DNA of 52,213 bases from Peribacillus deserti (GTDB taxonomy: Bacteria > Bacillota > Bacilli > Bacillales > DSM-1321), in contig NZ_PGUY01000057.1 in NCBI RefSeq assembly GCF_002863585.1, positions 1-52,213 of the forward strand. Reading direction: 5' to 3'. The notes below the pieces were generated by a model, which saw only the letters and a list, made by a program, of their open reading frames with translations, did no database searches and was not told the origin of the DNA. The position numbers and the translations under genes were made by a program. Below, in pieces: positions 42,236-50,991 of this stretch; positions within the stretch are counted from its first letter, which is position 1; each line of letters opens with the position of its first letter.

Positions 42236-42794
42236 ACATCTTTCCCGTTATTAGATATTTTGTTATCGCCAGGTATTCACGTATAAAAGATTTAGGAACT
42301 GCAATGAGCGGCGTTGGAGCGGGCAGACCTTTCACGGTCATTCCCTGTTTCTTTGCCATTTGAACCGACCTATATATATGAAAATCATTTGTGACGAGGA
42401 GGACGGTGTCCCGCTTTGAGCGAATAAGTTTTTTTGAGTATTTAATATTTTCATAGGTTGTCTTTGCGCGGGGTTCCAGGATGATCCTGGTTTCGTCTAT
42501 ACCGGCAGATTCCAAACCTTCCTTCATTGCTTGAGCTTCAGAAACGGGTTCATCCAGCCCCTTGCCTCCTGAAACAATAGCTTTGGTCTTCTGATTTTCA
42601 CTCAGGTAGCCCGCGGCAGCATTTATTCTTGCTTGAAGAGTGAGGCTTGGCCCATCTTCTTTCACACGTGCACCAAGGACAATTACGTAATCGGCTTGTT
42701 CGGGGACCGGCTTATGGGAGTATCGATACATCATATATTGAAGGATACCACAGTAAAAAATTCCTGCTGCTCCCAGCAAAAGCAATAGATGCAA
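42234..42794 (-). CDS. YdcF/DUF218-family envelope protein
   Basis: A 186-residue protein with an N-terminal membrane anchor and a DUF218 domain: ADYVIVLGARVKEDGPSL, AIVSGGKGLDEPVSEAQAM, LEPRAKTTYENI and VLLVTNDFHIYRSV. The family (YdcF, SanA, ElyC) acts at or outside the membrane in envelope metabolism. The TTG at 42794 has no good ribosome binding site. An in-frame ATT at 42812, ten bases after TGGAGCT, would add IKRKKA before the hydrophobic stretch and give a normal basic signal-anchor start. Complete otherwise. Confidence 0.82.
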   Translation of the reverse strand: MHLLLLLGAAGIFYCGILQYMMYRYSHKPVPEQADYVIVLGARVKEDGPSLTLQARINAAAGYLSENQKTKAIVSGGKGLDEPVSEAQAMKEGLESAGIDETRIILEPRAKTTYENIKYSKKLIRSKRDTVLLVTNDFHIYRSVQMAKKQGMTVKGLPAPTPLIAVPKSFIREYLAITKYLITGKM

Positions 42795-42915
42795 GGCCTT
42801 TTTTCTCTTAATGGCAGATCAGCTCCATTTCATGGCATTCACTGGACCGGTATTTACTAAACTAGCAAAAAAAGTGTCACTGGAATGATTTAATAAAACC
42901 GGCAGCATTGAATCT

Positions 42916-43701
42916 TTATCTATACATAGTCCATTTTCCGATGTCTTTGAAACCCAGTCTATGATAAATGCTTCCAGCTGCCGGATTGTCATAGAACAAG
43001 CATAAGGTTTTTTTCTCGATTTCCATTAAATCTTCCATTAAAGCTATTAAGGTTTCCGAGGCTAACCCTTTATTCCTATGTTCTGGATGTGTACATACCC
43101 CTACTATCATTGCGGAAATGGAATTTTCAGCCGCAGTACCGGCAGCAGAGATCATTTGTCCGTTTTCTTCTATGTAATATGTTCGTCCTGTTTTCGATTT
43201 CATTGCCTGTACAAGGATATCTCTCCTGGACGGTGTAATCACAAATTCCTTTATCCTGCTTCTTAATTCCATAATCCTGTCAACATCTTCAAAATCCGCT
43301 AAATGTACTGGCCTTGAATCAGGGTCCTTTGCATGAGACTTACTGCGGCATTCAGCAAAGTACATTTTTTTCTTTTCGCCCAGTTGAATGAAGCTCTGCG
43401 TTTCAAATTTTTCGACTACCTCTGACTTGCCCGATAATTGGACCGGTCCTTCAACTGGTAGAAGGCGAGCATAGCCCTCCACATCAAATGCCTCTTTGGC
43501 ATATACAAGATAGGAATCATGAAATCGCAGCATTACACTTATAAGGTTCAGCTTTTCATCAAACTCGCCCCATATTTGCTGGAATTCCGTTTCATATCCA
43601 AATGCTTCGATATCTCCGATTATAAATAGATTGAAAGAAGGCTCCTCTTTTAAAAAGGAAAAGACCTTGGCATGATCCTGGTTATTTAATTTTCTAATCA
43701 T
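42916..43701 (-). CDS. GNAT-family N-acetyltransferase
   Basis: A 261-residue protein with an N-terminal degenerate half (about 1-125) and a C-terminal GNAT domain. The acetyl-CoA loop is VCTHPEHRNKGLAS, following the beta-4 strand ISAMIVG, and the last strand is CLFYDNPAAGSIYHRLGF. The layout resembles two-domain acetyltransferases near the zwittermicin-resistance type, but the substrate cannot be told. TAGGAGCCGCTACA precedes ATG. Single gene. Confidence 0.85.
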   Translation of the reverse strand: MIRKLNNQDHAKVFSFLKEEPSFNLFIIGDIEAFGYETEFQQIWGEFDEKLNLISVMLRFHDSYLVYAKEAFDVEGYARLLPVEGPVQLSGKSEVVEKFETQSFIQLGEKKKMYFAECRSKSHAKDPDSRPVHLADFEDVDRIMELRSRIKEFVITPSRRDILVQAMKSKTGRTYYIEENGQMISAAGTAAENSISAMIVGVCTHPEHRNKGLASETLIALMEDLMEIEKKTLCLFYDNPAAGSIYHRLGFKDIGKWTMYR

Positions 43702-43730
43702 TGTAGCGGCTCCTAGGTTTTTATCAAAAA

Positions 43731-44125
43731 GGCTATGTTAAAGGTCATTGTTGATTTTTGCACGATGTTGATTGGAACGGATATGCGAGACTCCTGCGGG
43801 AAAAGCGGGTATTGTCTAGCTACGGACTGACACCTTCGGTCATAAGCCAATCGCCATCAAAAGGCCAAAAGCGCCTTTCGCTGCCGCTCGTCTTATGTCT
43901 GTCAGGTGTCTGACTTTCCATATTATGTAGTTTTTTAAAGAGTTTACTCATCACAGTTTTTTTTTTAAATGCCTAGAAAGTCACCGTCCTCCGCTTTTCT
44001 ATTAAGGGAGACCCCACAGGCGTCAATGCCGAGGAGGCTCCCGGAACGCCCCTAAGGTCCGCGAGTGCCTGCTAGCTGCAATCAACAGCCATGTTTAACA
44101 GAGCTATCAAAAAAAGAATTTGAAC
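43731..44125 (+). repeat. Palindromic repeat family 1, copy F, carrying a family 2 insertion
   Basis: Arm GTTGATTGGAACG at 43770-43782 and GCGAGACTCCTGCGGG at 43786-43800. The core is interrupted, then resumes GGGAGACCCCACAGGCGTC at 44006. Far arm (GCAATCAACAGCC) near 44080-44092. Degenerate outer ends. Confidence 0.75.
43800..43999 (+). repeat. Palindromic repeat family 2, full copy
   Basis: It is bounded by the inverted ends GAAAAGCGG (43800) and CCGCTTTTC (to 43999). Inside are GGTATTGTCTAGCTACGGAC, a CGCCTTTCGCTGCCGCTCG segment, TCAGGTGTCTG, a matching AGTCACCGTCCTCCG end and a T run. No ORF. Confidence 0.75.
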
Positions 44126-44296
44126 TATATCCATAGACAGTGTACGCACTTGAGGCGACTACTGTATTTCACTCTACTCCTGCTAAACAACAATGATTCA
44201 CGTCTCTCTTTGTATTGGTATAGCTGCAGGCGCTGGAATCATAGAGCCTCGCATCCCTTGGAGGGGGAACACCACTTCAAATGTCTCCAGCCAGGC

Positions 44297-44378
44297 TTTA
44301 CGCATAACTTTGGCTAAGCTTCGATATTGCTTGCCCGCCAATCAGCAAAGTACACTTTATCAGGTCTTTTGCCTGACA
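44297..44378 (+). repeat. Palindromic repeat family 2, solitary decayed fragment
   Basis: TTACGCATAAC...GGCTAAGCTTC, GATATTGCTTGCC and CCAATCAGCAAAG...CTTTATCAGGT line up in order with the family 2 tail at 52143-52213. It is not inside a family 1 copy. The rest of 44126-44764 shows no gene. Confidence 0.6.
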
Positions 44379-44764
44379 TATGTGAAAGGTGTTAAAGCTA
44401 TACACTCATCACGAAGGGGATAGATGGTCAGGTATGCTTAGGTACCACTGTATTCAGCTTTTTTTGCTTCCTTTATCTAATGCGGAGCGTTCCAGACCAC
44501 TGGCAGCTGAGCGGGGTGATTGCTCTTTTCTATTAATCTTAAAGAAATTTTTGGAAATTATCAATACTCATTCTAAACCATTAAAAAAGAATCGTTTTTA
44601 GTGATTTTTTATGGGTAAAAATATAAAGACTGCTTAGTTTGTAAAATTCCTAAAACCCTATAAAAAAAGTGAAAAAAGAAAGTGATTTGTGATAAAATTT
44701 TACTAAAATAGCAATAGGGTTATGGTGCTTGTATTTAATTATATTAGTGAGAGAGGGTTTAGCT

Positions 44765-45292
44765 TTGAAAGAAATTATCCTGATATTAATACTTCAACTG
44801 GTATATGTACCAATTCTTACTCTTCGTACAATATTCATGGTTAAAGGCCAAACCCTGTTTTCATCCCTCTTTGGCATGGTGGAATCCTTAATTTATGTTT
44901 TCGGGCTGTCACTCGTATTTTCCGGGGATCAGAGCGGCTTGGCGATGGTTGTTTACGCCGTAGGGTTTGGACTTGGAATATTAATTGGCGGCTACGTGGA
45001 ATCCTTGCTGGCGATTGGATACACCAATCTTAATGTGAAGCTTGCCAGCCGTAACGAAAGCTTGATAAATGAACTGCGTGAGCTTGGGTTTGGTGTAACG
45101 GTCTTTGAAGGGGAAGGAAGGGACGGCAAGAGATATCAGCTGGATATCCTGACCAGACGAGACCGGGAAAAAGAATTGATGAAAATTATTGAAACACATG
45201 AGCCCAGAGCTTTCATCATTTCCTATGAACCTCGAAAATTCAAGGGCGGTTTTCTTTTAAAAGGTATGAAAAAAGCAAAGCATAGAAAATAA
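44765..45292 (+). CDS. UPF0316 / DUF2179 membrane protein (YebE-like)
   Basis: A 175-residue protein with three hydrophobic segments in the first 85 residues (ILILILQLVYVPILTLRTIF, VESLIYVFGLSLVF, LGILIGGYVESLL). The cytosolic DUF2179 domain follows: ELRELGFGVTVFEGEGRDG, LDILTRRDREKELMKII and EPRAFIISYEPRKFKGGFL. TTG 44765 is chosen because AGAGAGGG lies upstream; the frame opens 12 codons earlier without one. Function unknown; DUF2179 is a proposed small-molecule or membrane-regulatory domain. A shared terminator follows. Confidence 0.82.
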   Translation: MKEIILILILQLVYVPILTLRTIFMVKGQTLFSSLFGMVESLIYVFGLSLVFSGDQSGLAMVVYAVGFGLGILIGGYVESLLAIGYTNLNVKLASRNESLINELRELGFGVTVFEGEGRDGKRYQLDILTRRDREKELMKIIETHEPRAFIISYEPRKFKGGFLLKGMKKAKHRK

Positions 45293-45305
45293 TGAGACAA
45301 ACAAA

Positions 45306-45330
45306 AAAAGCAGCTGCGATAGCTGCTTTT
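45306..45330. terminator. Bidirectional terminator between UPF0316 and opuC
   Basis: Stem AAAAGCAGCT / AGCTGCTTTT with a GCGAT loop, with T runs on both strands. Confidence 0.85.
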
Positions 45331-45359
45331 TTTTCATTATTTCAGACGATCCCCAGTGG

Positions 45360-46013
45360 TCAGCTGGTTTTCGGCTTTGTAGTATATTTCATTTTTCTTT
45401 CCATTCTTCCAAGCACAAGATCTGCTATAATGGCTAGCAGACTTGCAGGTATTGCCCCGACAAATATCCTCATATCATTGCGGGAATTAATTCCTGAGAA
45501 AATTTCACGTCCCAGGCCGTCTCCGCCTACAAAAGGAGCAATGGTTGCTACTCCGACCGCAATAACAGCCGCTATCCTAAGTCCTGCCATAATAAACGGC
45601 ATGGCCAGCGGAAGCTGAACTTTTAAAAGAAGCTGGAAATAGGTCATGCCAATACCATGTCCGGCTTCAATCAGGGATTGATCCACTTGGTCGAGACCCA
45701 CATAGGTGTTGCGGATAATGGGAAGAAGAGAGTATAAAAACAGTCCGGCAACGACGGTATAAAAACCGAGTCCAAAATAGACCATGAGTATCGCCAGAAG
45801 TGCAAGACTTGGTATGATCTGTATGATATTAGCGATCGCCAATATAAAGGGTGCGGCCTTTTTAAACCTTGCACAAACAATTCCCAGCAGGGTGCCGACA
45901 ATGAGTGCCAGGAAAACCCCGCATACAACCATTAATAGATGCTGCCCAGTGTAGATCAGCAGAAGATCGTAATTTTCTCCAATATAAGCTGCCATATCTT
46001 TTAATGTCTGCAT
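45360..46013 (-). CDS. opuCD: Osmoprotectant ABC transporter permease OpuCD-like
   Basis: A 217-residue membrane permease, last gene of the opuC operon. Permease loop GLDQVDQSLIEAGHGIGMTYFQLL and GVATIAPFVGGDGLGREIF are typical of the OpuB/OpuC family for choline, carnitine or glycine betaine. Its ATG overlaps the stop of the binding-protein gene, with GGAGGAAAGCTG upstream. About six membrane segments. Paralogous to the permease at 46956. Confidence 0.88.
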   Translation of the reverse strand: MQTLKDMAAYIGENYDLLLIYTGQHLLMVVCGVFLALIVGTLLGIVCARFKKAAPFILAIANIIQIIPSLALLAILMVYFGLGFYTVVAGLFLYSLLPIIRNTYVGLDQVDQSLIEAGHGIGMTYFQLLLKVQLPLAMPFIMAGLRIAAVIAVGVATIAPFVGGDGLGREIFSGINSRNDMRIFVGAIPASLLAIIADLVLGRMERKMKYTTKPKTS

Positions 46014-46924
46014 CAGCTTTCCTCCTTTTCCTTGTCAAGAAGGCCCTGCTGCACAAGATATTCTCTTGCTACATCCCGTTCGCTTCTATGTTTAATATCC
46101 ACTTGATAATTAAGGTTTGTCATGGTTTTTTCATTAATCTTGCCACTAAGCGTATTAATAATTCCCTTTAATTCAGGATGTTTTTTTAAGGTGTCGTTTC
46201 TCGCAAGTATGGAAGCATCATATGGCGGGAAGAACCTTTTGTCGTCTTTTAAGGTTTTCAATTTGTATTGAATCAACCTCGGGTCTGTAGAATAGGCAAG
46301 GACAACATCCATTTTCTTGCTGGCAGCCGCTTCGTAGACTAAGTTCACGTCCATTGGATATGTCCGCTCAAAGGTTACACCATAGGCTTTCTTAAAAGCG
46401 GGATAGCCATCTGTAGGCCGTTCCATCCAGGATGAATCTACCCCGAATTTCATGTTTTTTTCACTTTTTTTCAAATCTGAAATCTTTTCTAAGCCTCTTT
46501 GCTCAGCTATGTCTTCTCTTACAGTTAATGCATACGTATTTTCAAATCCGAGCGGGTCAAACCATTTCATATCATAGTATTTGTCAAACCCTTTCTTAGC
46601 CTGTGAAAGGACTTCCTCACGATTCGTCGTTACTTTCACGGGAAAGAAATTATTATAAATCATGCCTGAGTACATTAAAGACATATCAAGGTCTCCACGA
46701 TCCAATGCCTTAAGGATCAAGGAAGTGGACAGAAGATCCGGGGTAATATCAACCTGGATATCTGTCCGGTCTTCTATTAATTCTTTATAAACTGCTGCCA
46801 TTATTTTTGTTTCCGTGTAGGTTGCCGCCCCGATATTTATCGTATCTTCCTTTTGACTGCAGGCAGATAAAAGGAAGATGGAAACAAGACTTATAGCAAG
46901 CAATAGTCTGCTGGCTTTTCGCAT
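46013..46924 (-). CDS. opuCC: Osmoprotectant-binding lipoprotein OpuCC-like
   Basis: A 303-residue receptor. Lipobox LSAC with Cys22 (counting from ATG 46924), then an OpuAC-type substrate-binding domain: INIGAATYTETKIMAAVYKE, DLDMSLMYSGMIYNNFF and DVVLAYSTDPRLIQ. GTG 46939 is possible, but GGGGTGAAG then lies inside the gene, so ATG is preferred. Aromatic residues for quaternary-ammonium binding are plausible but not provable here. Confidence 0.88.
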   Translation of the reverse strand: MRKASRLLLAISLVSIFLLSACSQKEDTINIGAATYTETKIMAAVYKELIEDRTDIQVDITPDLLSTSLILKALDRGDLDMSLMYSGMIYNNFFPVKVTTNREEVLSQAKKGFDKYYDMKWFDPLGFENTYALTVREDIAEQRGLEKISDLKKSEKNMKFGVDSSWMERPTDGYPAFKKAYGVTFERTYPMDVNLVYEAAASKKMDVVLAYSTDPRLIQYKLKTLKDDKRFFPPYDASILARNDTLKKHPELKGIINTLSGKINEKTMTNLNYQVDIKHRSERDVAREYLVQQGLLDKEKEES

Positions 46925-46955
46925 GTTGTTTTTCTTCACCCCAATTATGATTCTC

Positions 46956-47594
46956 TTATCCTTTTACCGTTCTGTCCTTTGAAACAAAGCCCAGGATCAG
47001 GTCAGCTGCAAGTGCAAGAATAATGGCACTTATCGTTCCTGTGAATATTAAAAAGTTATTGTTATTGGCCATCCCGGCAATGATTAAATCACCAAGCCCT
47101 CCTGCTCCGACAATGGCTGCAAGAGTAGTCCAGCTTATGATATACACCGTTGTCAGCCTGATGCCCGAGAGTATATATGGCTTTGCAAGAGGAAGCTCGA
47201 TTTTCCACAATCTCTGGAATGAACTGTAGCCCATCCCCCTGGCTGCCTCGACAATATTGGCATCTACTTCCTTGATGCCTGAATAGGTGTTTCTTAACAG
47301 AGGCAGCAGGGAATAGAGGAACAAGGCAAGAATAGCAGGATTTCTGCCGACTCCCAGCAGCGGTATAAGCATTGCAAGCAGTGCAATGGAAGGGATGGTC
47401 TGGAAGATATTCGCCAGGCCGAATGAAATGGAGCCTGCCAAGCTATCCTTAAAGCGTGTCAGGATGATTGCTGTCGTGATCGCAACAATACACCCGAGAA
47501 TGACCGCAGCACCAACAATAATCAAATGTTCACCAGTCCGGGCCAGAATATCCGGATATCGTTCTTTAAGAAAAGTTATATATTCAGCTATCAT
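46956..47594 (-). CDS. opuCB: Osmoprotectant ABC transporter permease OpuCB-like
   Basis: A 212-residue permease with IKEVDANIVEAARGMGYSSFQRLWKIELPLAKPYI and TTLAAIVGAGGLGDLI. Its ATG overlaps the ATPase stop codon (TAATG), with AGAGGTTTTATA upstream. Family length and topology (about five to six segments) are normal. Forms the pore with OpuCD. Confidence 0.88.
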   Translation of the reverse strand: MIAEYITFLKERYPDILARTGEHLIIVGAAVILGCIVAITTAIILTRFKDSLAGSISFGLANIFQTIPSIALLAMLIPLLGVGRNPAILALFLYSLLPLLRNTYSGIKEVDANIVEAARGMGYSSFQRLWKIELPLAKPYILSGIRLTTVYIISWTTLAAIVGAGGLGDLIIAGMANNNNFLIFTGTISAIILALAADLILGFVSKDRTVKG

Positions 47595-48757
47595 TATAAA
47601 ACCTCTTCTATTACAGGATATACTTCAGACATTAATCGGACTATACTTCCTCTTGTTACGGCTCCTACGAGTATATTCTCCTCATTCACTACAGGAACAT
47701 AGGGGGCATTATTTTGTCCCATATACTCTAGTGCTGCGGTAAATGGATCCTCCGGTTTTACAGAGAACGTAAATGACTGCATCACATCTGCAAGTACTTT
47801 AGTTTCATCGCTGATGTGGCCCAGTACATTCAGGATAGGCGCATATCCGAGCAGCTTTCTGTGTTTATCCACAACAATTAACGAATCGACTCTGCGCTGT
47901 TCCATCAGATTCAGTGAGGAAGCAAGCCCGCGCTGAGGCGCAGCAGTTACCGGCTTATCAATCATTACTTCTCTGACAGATGGCACTCCTTCATCAAAGT
48001 TCGTAAACATCGTATTTTCTCTATGTTCTACCAATCGCTTTTTACCGATGAATTCTTTAACAAAATCGTTGGCAGGGTGTCGGAGAATCTGCTCGGGTGT
48101 GCCGACTTGGATGACTTCTCCTGCTTTCATCAAAACGATATTGTCAGCTATTTTTATGGCTTCATCCATATCATGCGTGACAAAGACAATCGTCTTTTGG
48201 ATATTTTCCTGTAAGTTGGTTAATTCATCCTGAAGCTGCTCCCGGCTGATGGGATCCAGTGCGCTAAAGGGTTCATCCATTAAGATAATATCGGGTTCTG
48301 CAGCAAGGGCACGTATAACCCCGACACGCTGCTGCTGGCCGCCGCTAAGTTCACCTGGAAATCGATTTCTATATGTTTCAGGAGGGAGATTAACTAAAGA
48401 GAGGAGTTCATTCACTTTATTTTGGATTTTGATTTCATCCCATTTTAATAAACGAGGCACTACCGCAACGTTTTCTGCAATGGTCATATGCGGGAATAAA
48501 CCAATATTCTGAATTACATAACCAATCTTCCTTCTTAGCTGGACAGGGTTCACTGCGGTAATATCCTCACCGTCAATGAAAACTTTTCCTTCGGTTGGTG
48601 TGATCAGCCTGTTGATATGCTTCATAGTCGTAGACTTTCCGCAGCCGCTTGGGCCGATAAACACGTGGATTTTACCAGCTTCAAGATCCAGATTAATATC
48701 TTTTAAGGCCTGGAACCCATCCGCATACCTTTTATATACTTTTTCAAATCGAATCAT
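47594..48757 (-). CDS. opuCA: Osmoprotectant ABC transporter ATPase with CBS domains, OpuCA-like
   Basis: A 387-residue protein. The ABC domain is about 1-240 with Walker A GPSGCGKST, signature [11 protein letters not shown] and Walker B IILMDEPFSALD. Two CBS domains follow, about 260-380 (VDSLIVVDKHRKLLGY and NNAPYVPVVNEENILVGAVTR); in OpuA/OpuC systems these link transport to cytosolic ionic strength or cyclic-di-AMP. AAAGGAAA precedes ATG. It leads the opuCABCD operon, the same order as B. subtilis. Confidence 0.9.
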   Translation of the reverse strand: MIRFEKVYKRYADGFQALKDINLDLEAGKIHVFIGPSGCGKSTTMKHINRLITPTEGKVFIDGEDITAVNPVQLRRKIGYVIQNIGLFPHMTIAENVAVVPRLLKWDEIKIQNKVNELLSLVNLPPETYRNRFPGELSGGQQQRVGVIRALAAEPDIILMDEPFSALDPISREQLQDELTNLQENIQKTIVFVTHDMDEAIKIADNIVLMKAGEVIQVGTPEQILRHPANDFVKEFIGKKRLVEHRENTMFTNFDEGVPSVREVMIDKPVTAAPQRGLASSLNLMEQRRVDSLIVVDKHRKLLGYAPILNVLGHISDETKVLADVMQSFTFSVKPEDPFTAALEYMGQNNAPYVPVVNEENILVGAVTRGSIVRLMSEVYPVIEEVL

Positions 48758-48834
48758 TTTCCTTTTTCACCCCAAAATGTGTAGTAACAAGACAATTCTG
48801 CTAGAATAGCAATTTCTTGCTGCTTCTTTCCATA

Positions 48835-48861
48835 CGATATTATTTCAAGAAAATAATATCG
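48835..48861. promoter_or_regulatory. 27-bp palindrome upstream of opuCA
   Basis: Perfect 11-bp arms CGATATTATTT / AAATAATATCG around CAAGA. There is no T run beyond a natural stem, so an operator is more likely than a terminator. Lies about 80-100 bases before opuCA and between it and the next minus-strand gene. Confidence 0.5.
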
Positions 48862-48946
48862 TGATACGTGTGTTTACCCTGAATGTCCCACAAATAAACA
48901 CACATAACTAACTTCTCATGCTGCGGGCAGTTTTTATAGCAATGAT

Positions 48947-49267
48947 TTAATGAGAACAGCATTTAAGCTCATTAAAATATAATCCTATTTGTTCCCATCT
49001 TTCGGGGTAAAGATGTATGAATTTAGCCACAGCCTCGTCTGAGTAATAGAGGAAGTATTCATAGCGGGTTCCTGTTTTTTCAAGATCAAACAACAGTGCA
49101 TGAAGTATTGTATAGTAATCGTTTATTTGATGGGGATTAAGCTTGATTGTCTGGAGGCTGTTCTCGGCAATGTAGCTTCTGAGACTGTTTACTTGTGCAA
49201 GAGTGCTCTCTTTTTTATCGAGCCCCTGTATCATCATTCGTTCGTTAATATAATATAGACTTTTCAC
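48947..49267 (-). CDS. Hypothetical protein (about 106 aa)
   Basis: Not recognised. A soluble, probably helical protein starting MKSLYYINERMMIQGLDKK and ending in FNELKCCSH, with Tyr-rich stretches (YYTILHALLFDLEK, YEYFLYYSDE). AGGAGGATATG precedes GTG 49267, whose spacing is better than the ATG at 49270. Isolated; no terminator obvious. Confidence 0.6.
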   Translation of the reverse strand: MKSLYYINERMMIQGLDKKESTLAQVNSLRSYIAENSLQTIKLNPHQINDYYTILHALLFDLEKTGTRYEYFLYYSDEAVAKFIHLYPERWEQIGLYFNELKCCSH

Positions 49268-49354
49268 CATATCCTCCTAAAGAAAAGAATGTGAATAAGT
49301 CTTCCCCAGTGGATTGGTTTTCATACTTTTTAGCCATGCTTCTGCATAAAAAAA

Positions 49355-49374
49355 CCAGCCTGTCAGCAGGCTGG
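49355..49374 (-). terminator. Terminator of the glycerophosphodiesterase gene
   Basis: Stem CCAGCCTG / CAGGCTGG with a four-base loop; on the minus strand TTTTTTT follows. Confidence 0.85.
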
Positions 49375-49382
49375 GGCCATTA

Positions 49383-50225
49383 TCACTCTCTATTGTTAAA
49401 CAAATCAGGGAAGTCCGTTATTATTCCATCTACACCATAGAGGCGGAGCTTCTCTGCTGTTTTCTTATCCTTGACCGTCCAAACAAAAACCCCTAAACCC
49501 ACGGAGTGGATCCTTTTGATCAAACGCCTGTTAACCATATTTATTTTTGGATTTATAAATTGAGCATATTGAGAGATCCGTTTCATTCTTTTTGTACTGA
49601 TACCTGCAGGCTGTCTCTTTACAAGCAGCCCAATCGGGATATCAGGAGCAAAGCTCCGGAAGGTCTTCAAGGAATTTTCATCAAACGACTGGACCATAAC
49701 AGGGAACAACAGGTCAGATTGAAAGGTAATCTCACTTAACGCATCAGCTAACTTTTCTTCAATCCCTTGATAAAGTGCCGGTTTCTTTATTTCAATAACG
49801 AATCCGGCGGCTTCGTTATAACGGGCAAGGACATCCTGGAGACGCTGAATCCGTTCTTCTTTATACTGTTCATTAAACCAGGAACCAGCATCTAATCTTG
49901 ATAGATCTTCATAAGTCCAGTTTTTTACATAGCCTTTTCCGTTAGTGGTTCTTTCCAAGGTTGTATCGTGAATGACTACCAGTTCTCCATCCCGGCTTAA
50001 TTGTATATCGAGTTCTATATATTTCGTTCCCATTTTCAGGGATTCATTAAAGGCGGCAAGGGTATTCTCAGGACAATAGCCAGACGCCCCCCGATGAGCA
50101 ATGATAAGGGGATATTTCGGTGAGATTACATCATTCTTGTTCATTCCTTTTTTTATAAATGTTAATAGCGGGAAAAGGCTGAACAGAGACAGACGTTTGG
50201 ATCCAGGAGCCTTCACAGTGATCAC
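49383..50225 (-). CDS. Glycerophosphodiester phosphodiesterase family protein
   Basis: A 280-residue GDPD TIM-barrel enzyme hydrolysing glycerophosphodiesters to glycerol-3-phosphate and an alcohol. Motifs: IIAHRGASGYCPENTL (catalytic His and Arg, Glu), KYIELDIQLSRDGELVVIHD (metal ligands and second His), ERTTNGKGYV, FVIEIKKP, and VDGIITDFPDL at the end. The start is GTG 50225, with only AAGGTGT very near; an internal ATG (residue 28) also has a weak site. A 6-bp inverted repeat (ATCACA / TGTGAT) overlaps the start region. No signal peptide, so cytosolic, unless the basic, hydrophobic segment RLSLFSLFPLLTFIKKG near residue 11 is an anchor. Confidence 0.87.
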   Translation of the reverse strand: MITVKAPGSKRLSLFSLFPLLTFIKKGMNKNDVISPKYPLIIAHRGASGYCPENTLAAFNESLKMGTKYIELDIQLSRDGELVVIHDTTLERTTNGKGYVKNWTYEDLSRLDAGSWFNEQYKEERIQRLQDVLARYNEAAGFVIEIKKPALYQGIEEKLADALSEITFQSDLLFPVMVQSFDENSLKTFRSFAPDIPIGLLVKRQPAGISTKRMKRISQYAQFINPKINMVNRRLIKRIHSVGLGVFVWTVKDKKTAEKLRLYGVDGIITDFPDLFNNRE

Positions 50226-50402
50226 ACCTTATGTGATTTTTTCTAAGGGTAAAATACTAAACGTTAAATGTCAATTCTATAAATGGATAGAGGAATATGT
50301 AAAAAATCTATTTGCAATTTAATTAGGACAGGCATATAATTCTAGGTATTATGCAGGGAAGTGTCTTTGTCAATTCTGCAAGGGAAGAGAAGGGTAGTAC
50401 AT

Positions 50403-50549
50403 ATGCCAACAGTCAATGAATTAATTATTTCCTTATTAAAAAAAGGAGTAAAAGCTGAGAAAGTCATCTCCAGAAAGAAACTGTTTGCCAGCTTACTCTC
50501 TCAAAACGATTACCATATGTTAAGTGAAAAGGCTAAAAACAAAATATAA
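50403..50549 (+). CDS. Very small protein (48 aa), uncertain
   Basis: MPTVNELIISLLKKGVKAEK and so on: a short, basic, helical product. GAAGGGTAGTACAT precedes ATG. The frame opens 14 codons earlier without a site. No family recognised; it may be genuine but the evidence is only the start region and composition. Confidence 0.4.
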   Translation: MPTVNELIISLLKKGVKAEKVISRKKLFASLLSQNDYHMLSEKAKNKI

Positions 50550-50805
50550 CTGCTAGATTTAGAAGATGATAGCAGAGCTCCAATTAAAGCTTGAGATTTC
50601 ATGAGAAAAAAATTTCTATAAATACTTAACTAAGTTAAATAATAGCCGCCTTAAAAAATAGGCTGATTACGAGCATCATTTTACCCGTATTATAGTAGAC
50701 GAGCTGGGGTAAAAGGCAGCGGCCTGTAGCAGAGTCAACATAATACCGTTCCATCGCTTTCTTAGCGGTCTAGATAAACAGCAGGAAACCTATAAAAGAT
50801 TAAGG
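50550..50805. other. Gene-free stretch ending in a terminator, possible small RNA
   Basis: No supported ORF. An inverted pair TTTTACCC / GGGTAAAA lies near 50680-50713, and a strong terminator sits at 50806-50836 with no gene directly before it, so a structured transcript is possible. Confidence 0.35.
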
Positions 50806-50836
50806 AGGCTGATCCAGTAAACCCGGGATCAGCCTT
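50806..50836 (+). terminator. Orphan terminator
   Basis: Stem GGCTGATCC / GGATCAGCC with a short loop, followed by TTTTTA. No gene ends immediately upstream. Confidence 0.75.
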
Positions 50837-50991
50837 TTTAATATGCTGCAGCGGCCCATGTGCCCGGGAGCCCTGGAATTTTGAACTACCCGGACAGCAC
50901 ATACTGCACGGAAAATTTCCGGTTTTTTTTGCATCCATGCCCCTTTTTAACCGCAGCTCTTTATATAGAGAGTGAAAGGGGGTGAACAAAA

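Noticed and set aside
44120-44601. Small plus-strand frames of 65-76 aa
   Set aside because: They lie in decayed repeat sequence with no start signals or protein-like conservation.
48758-48946. Riboswitch upstream of opuCA
   Set aside because: Only one simple palindrome is visible; no conserved riboswitch core was recognised.
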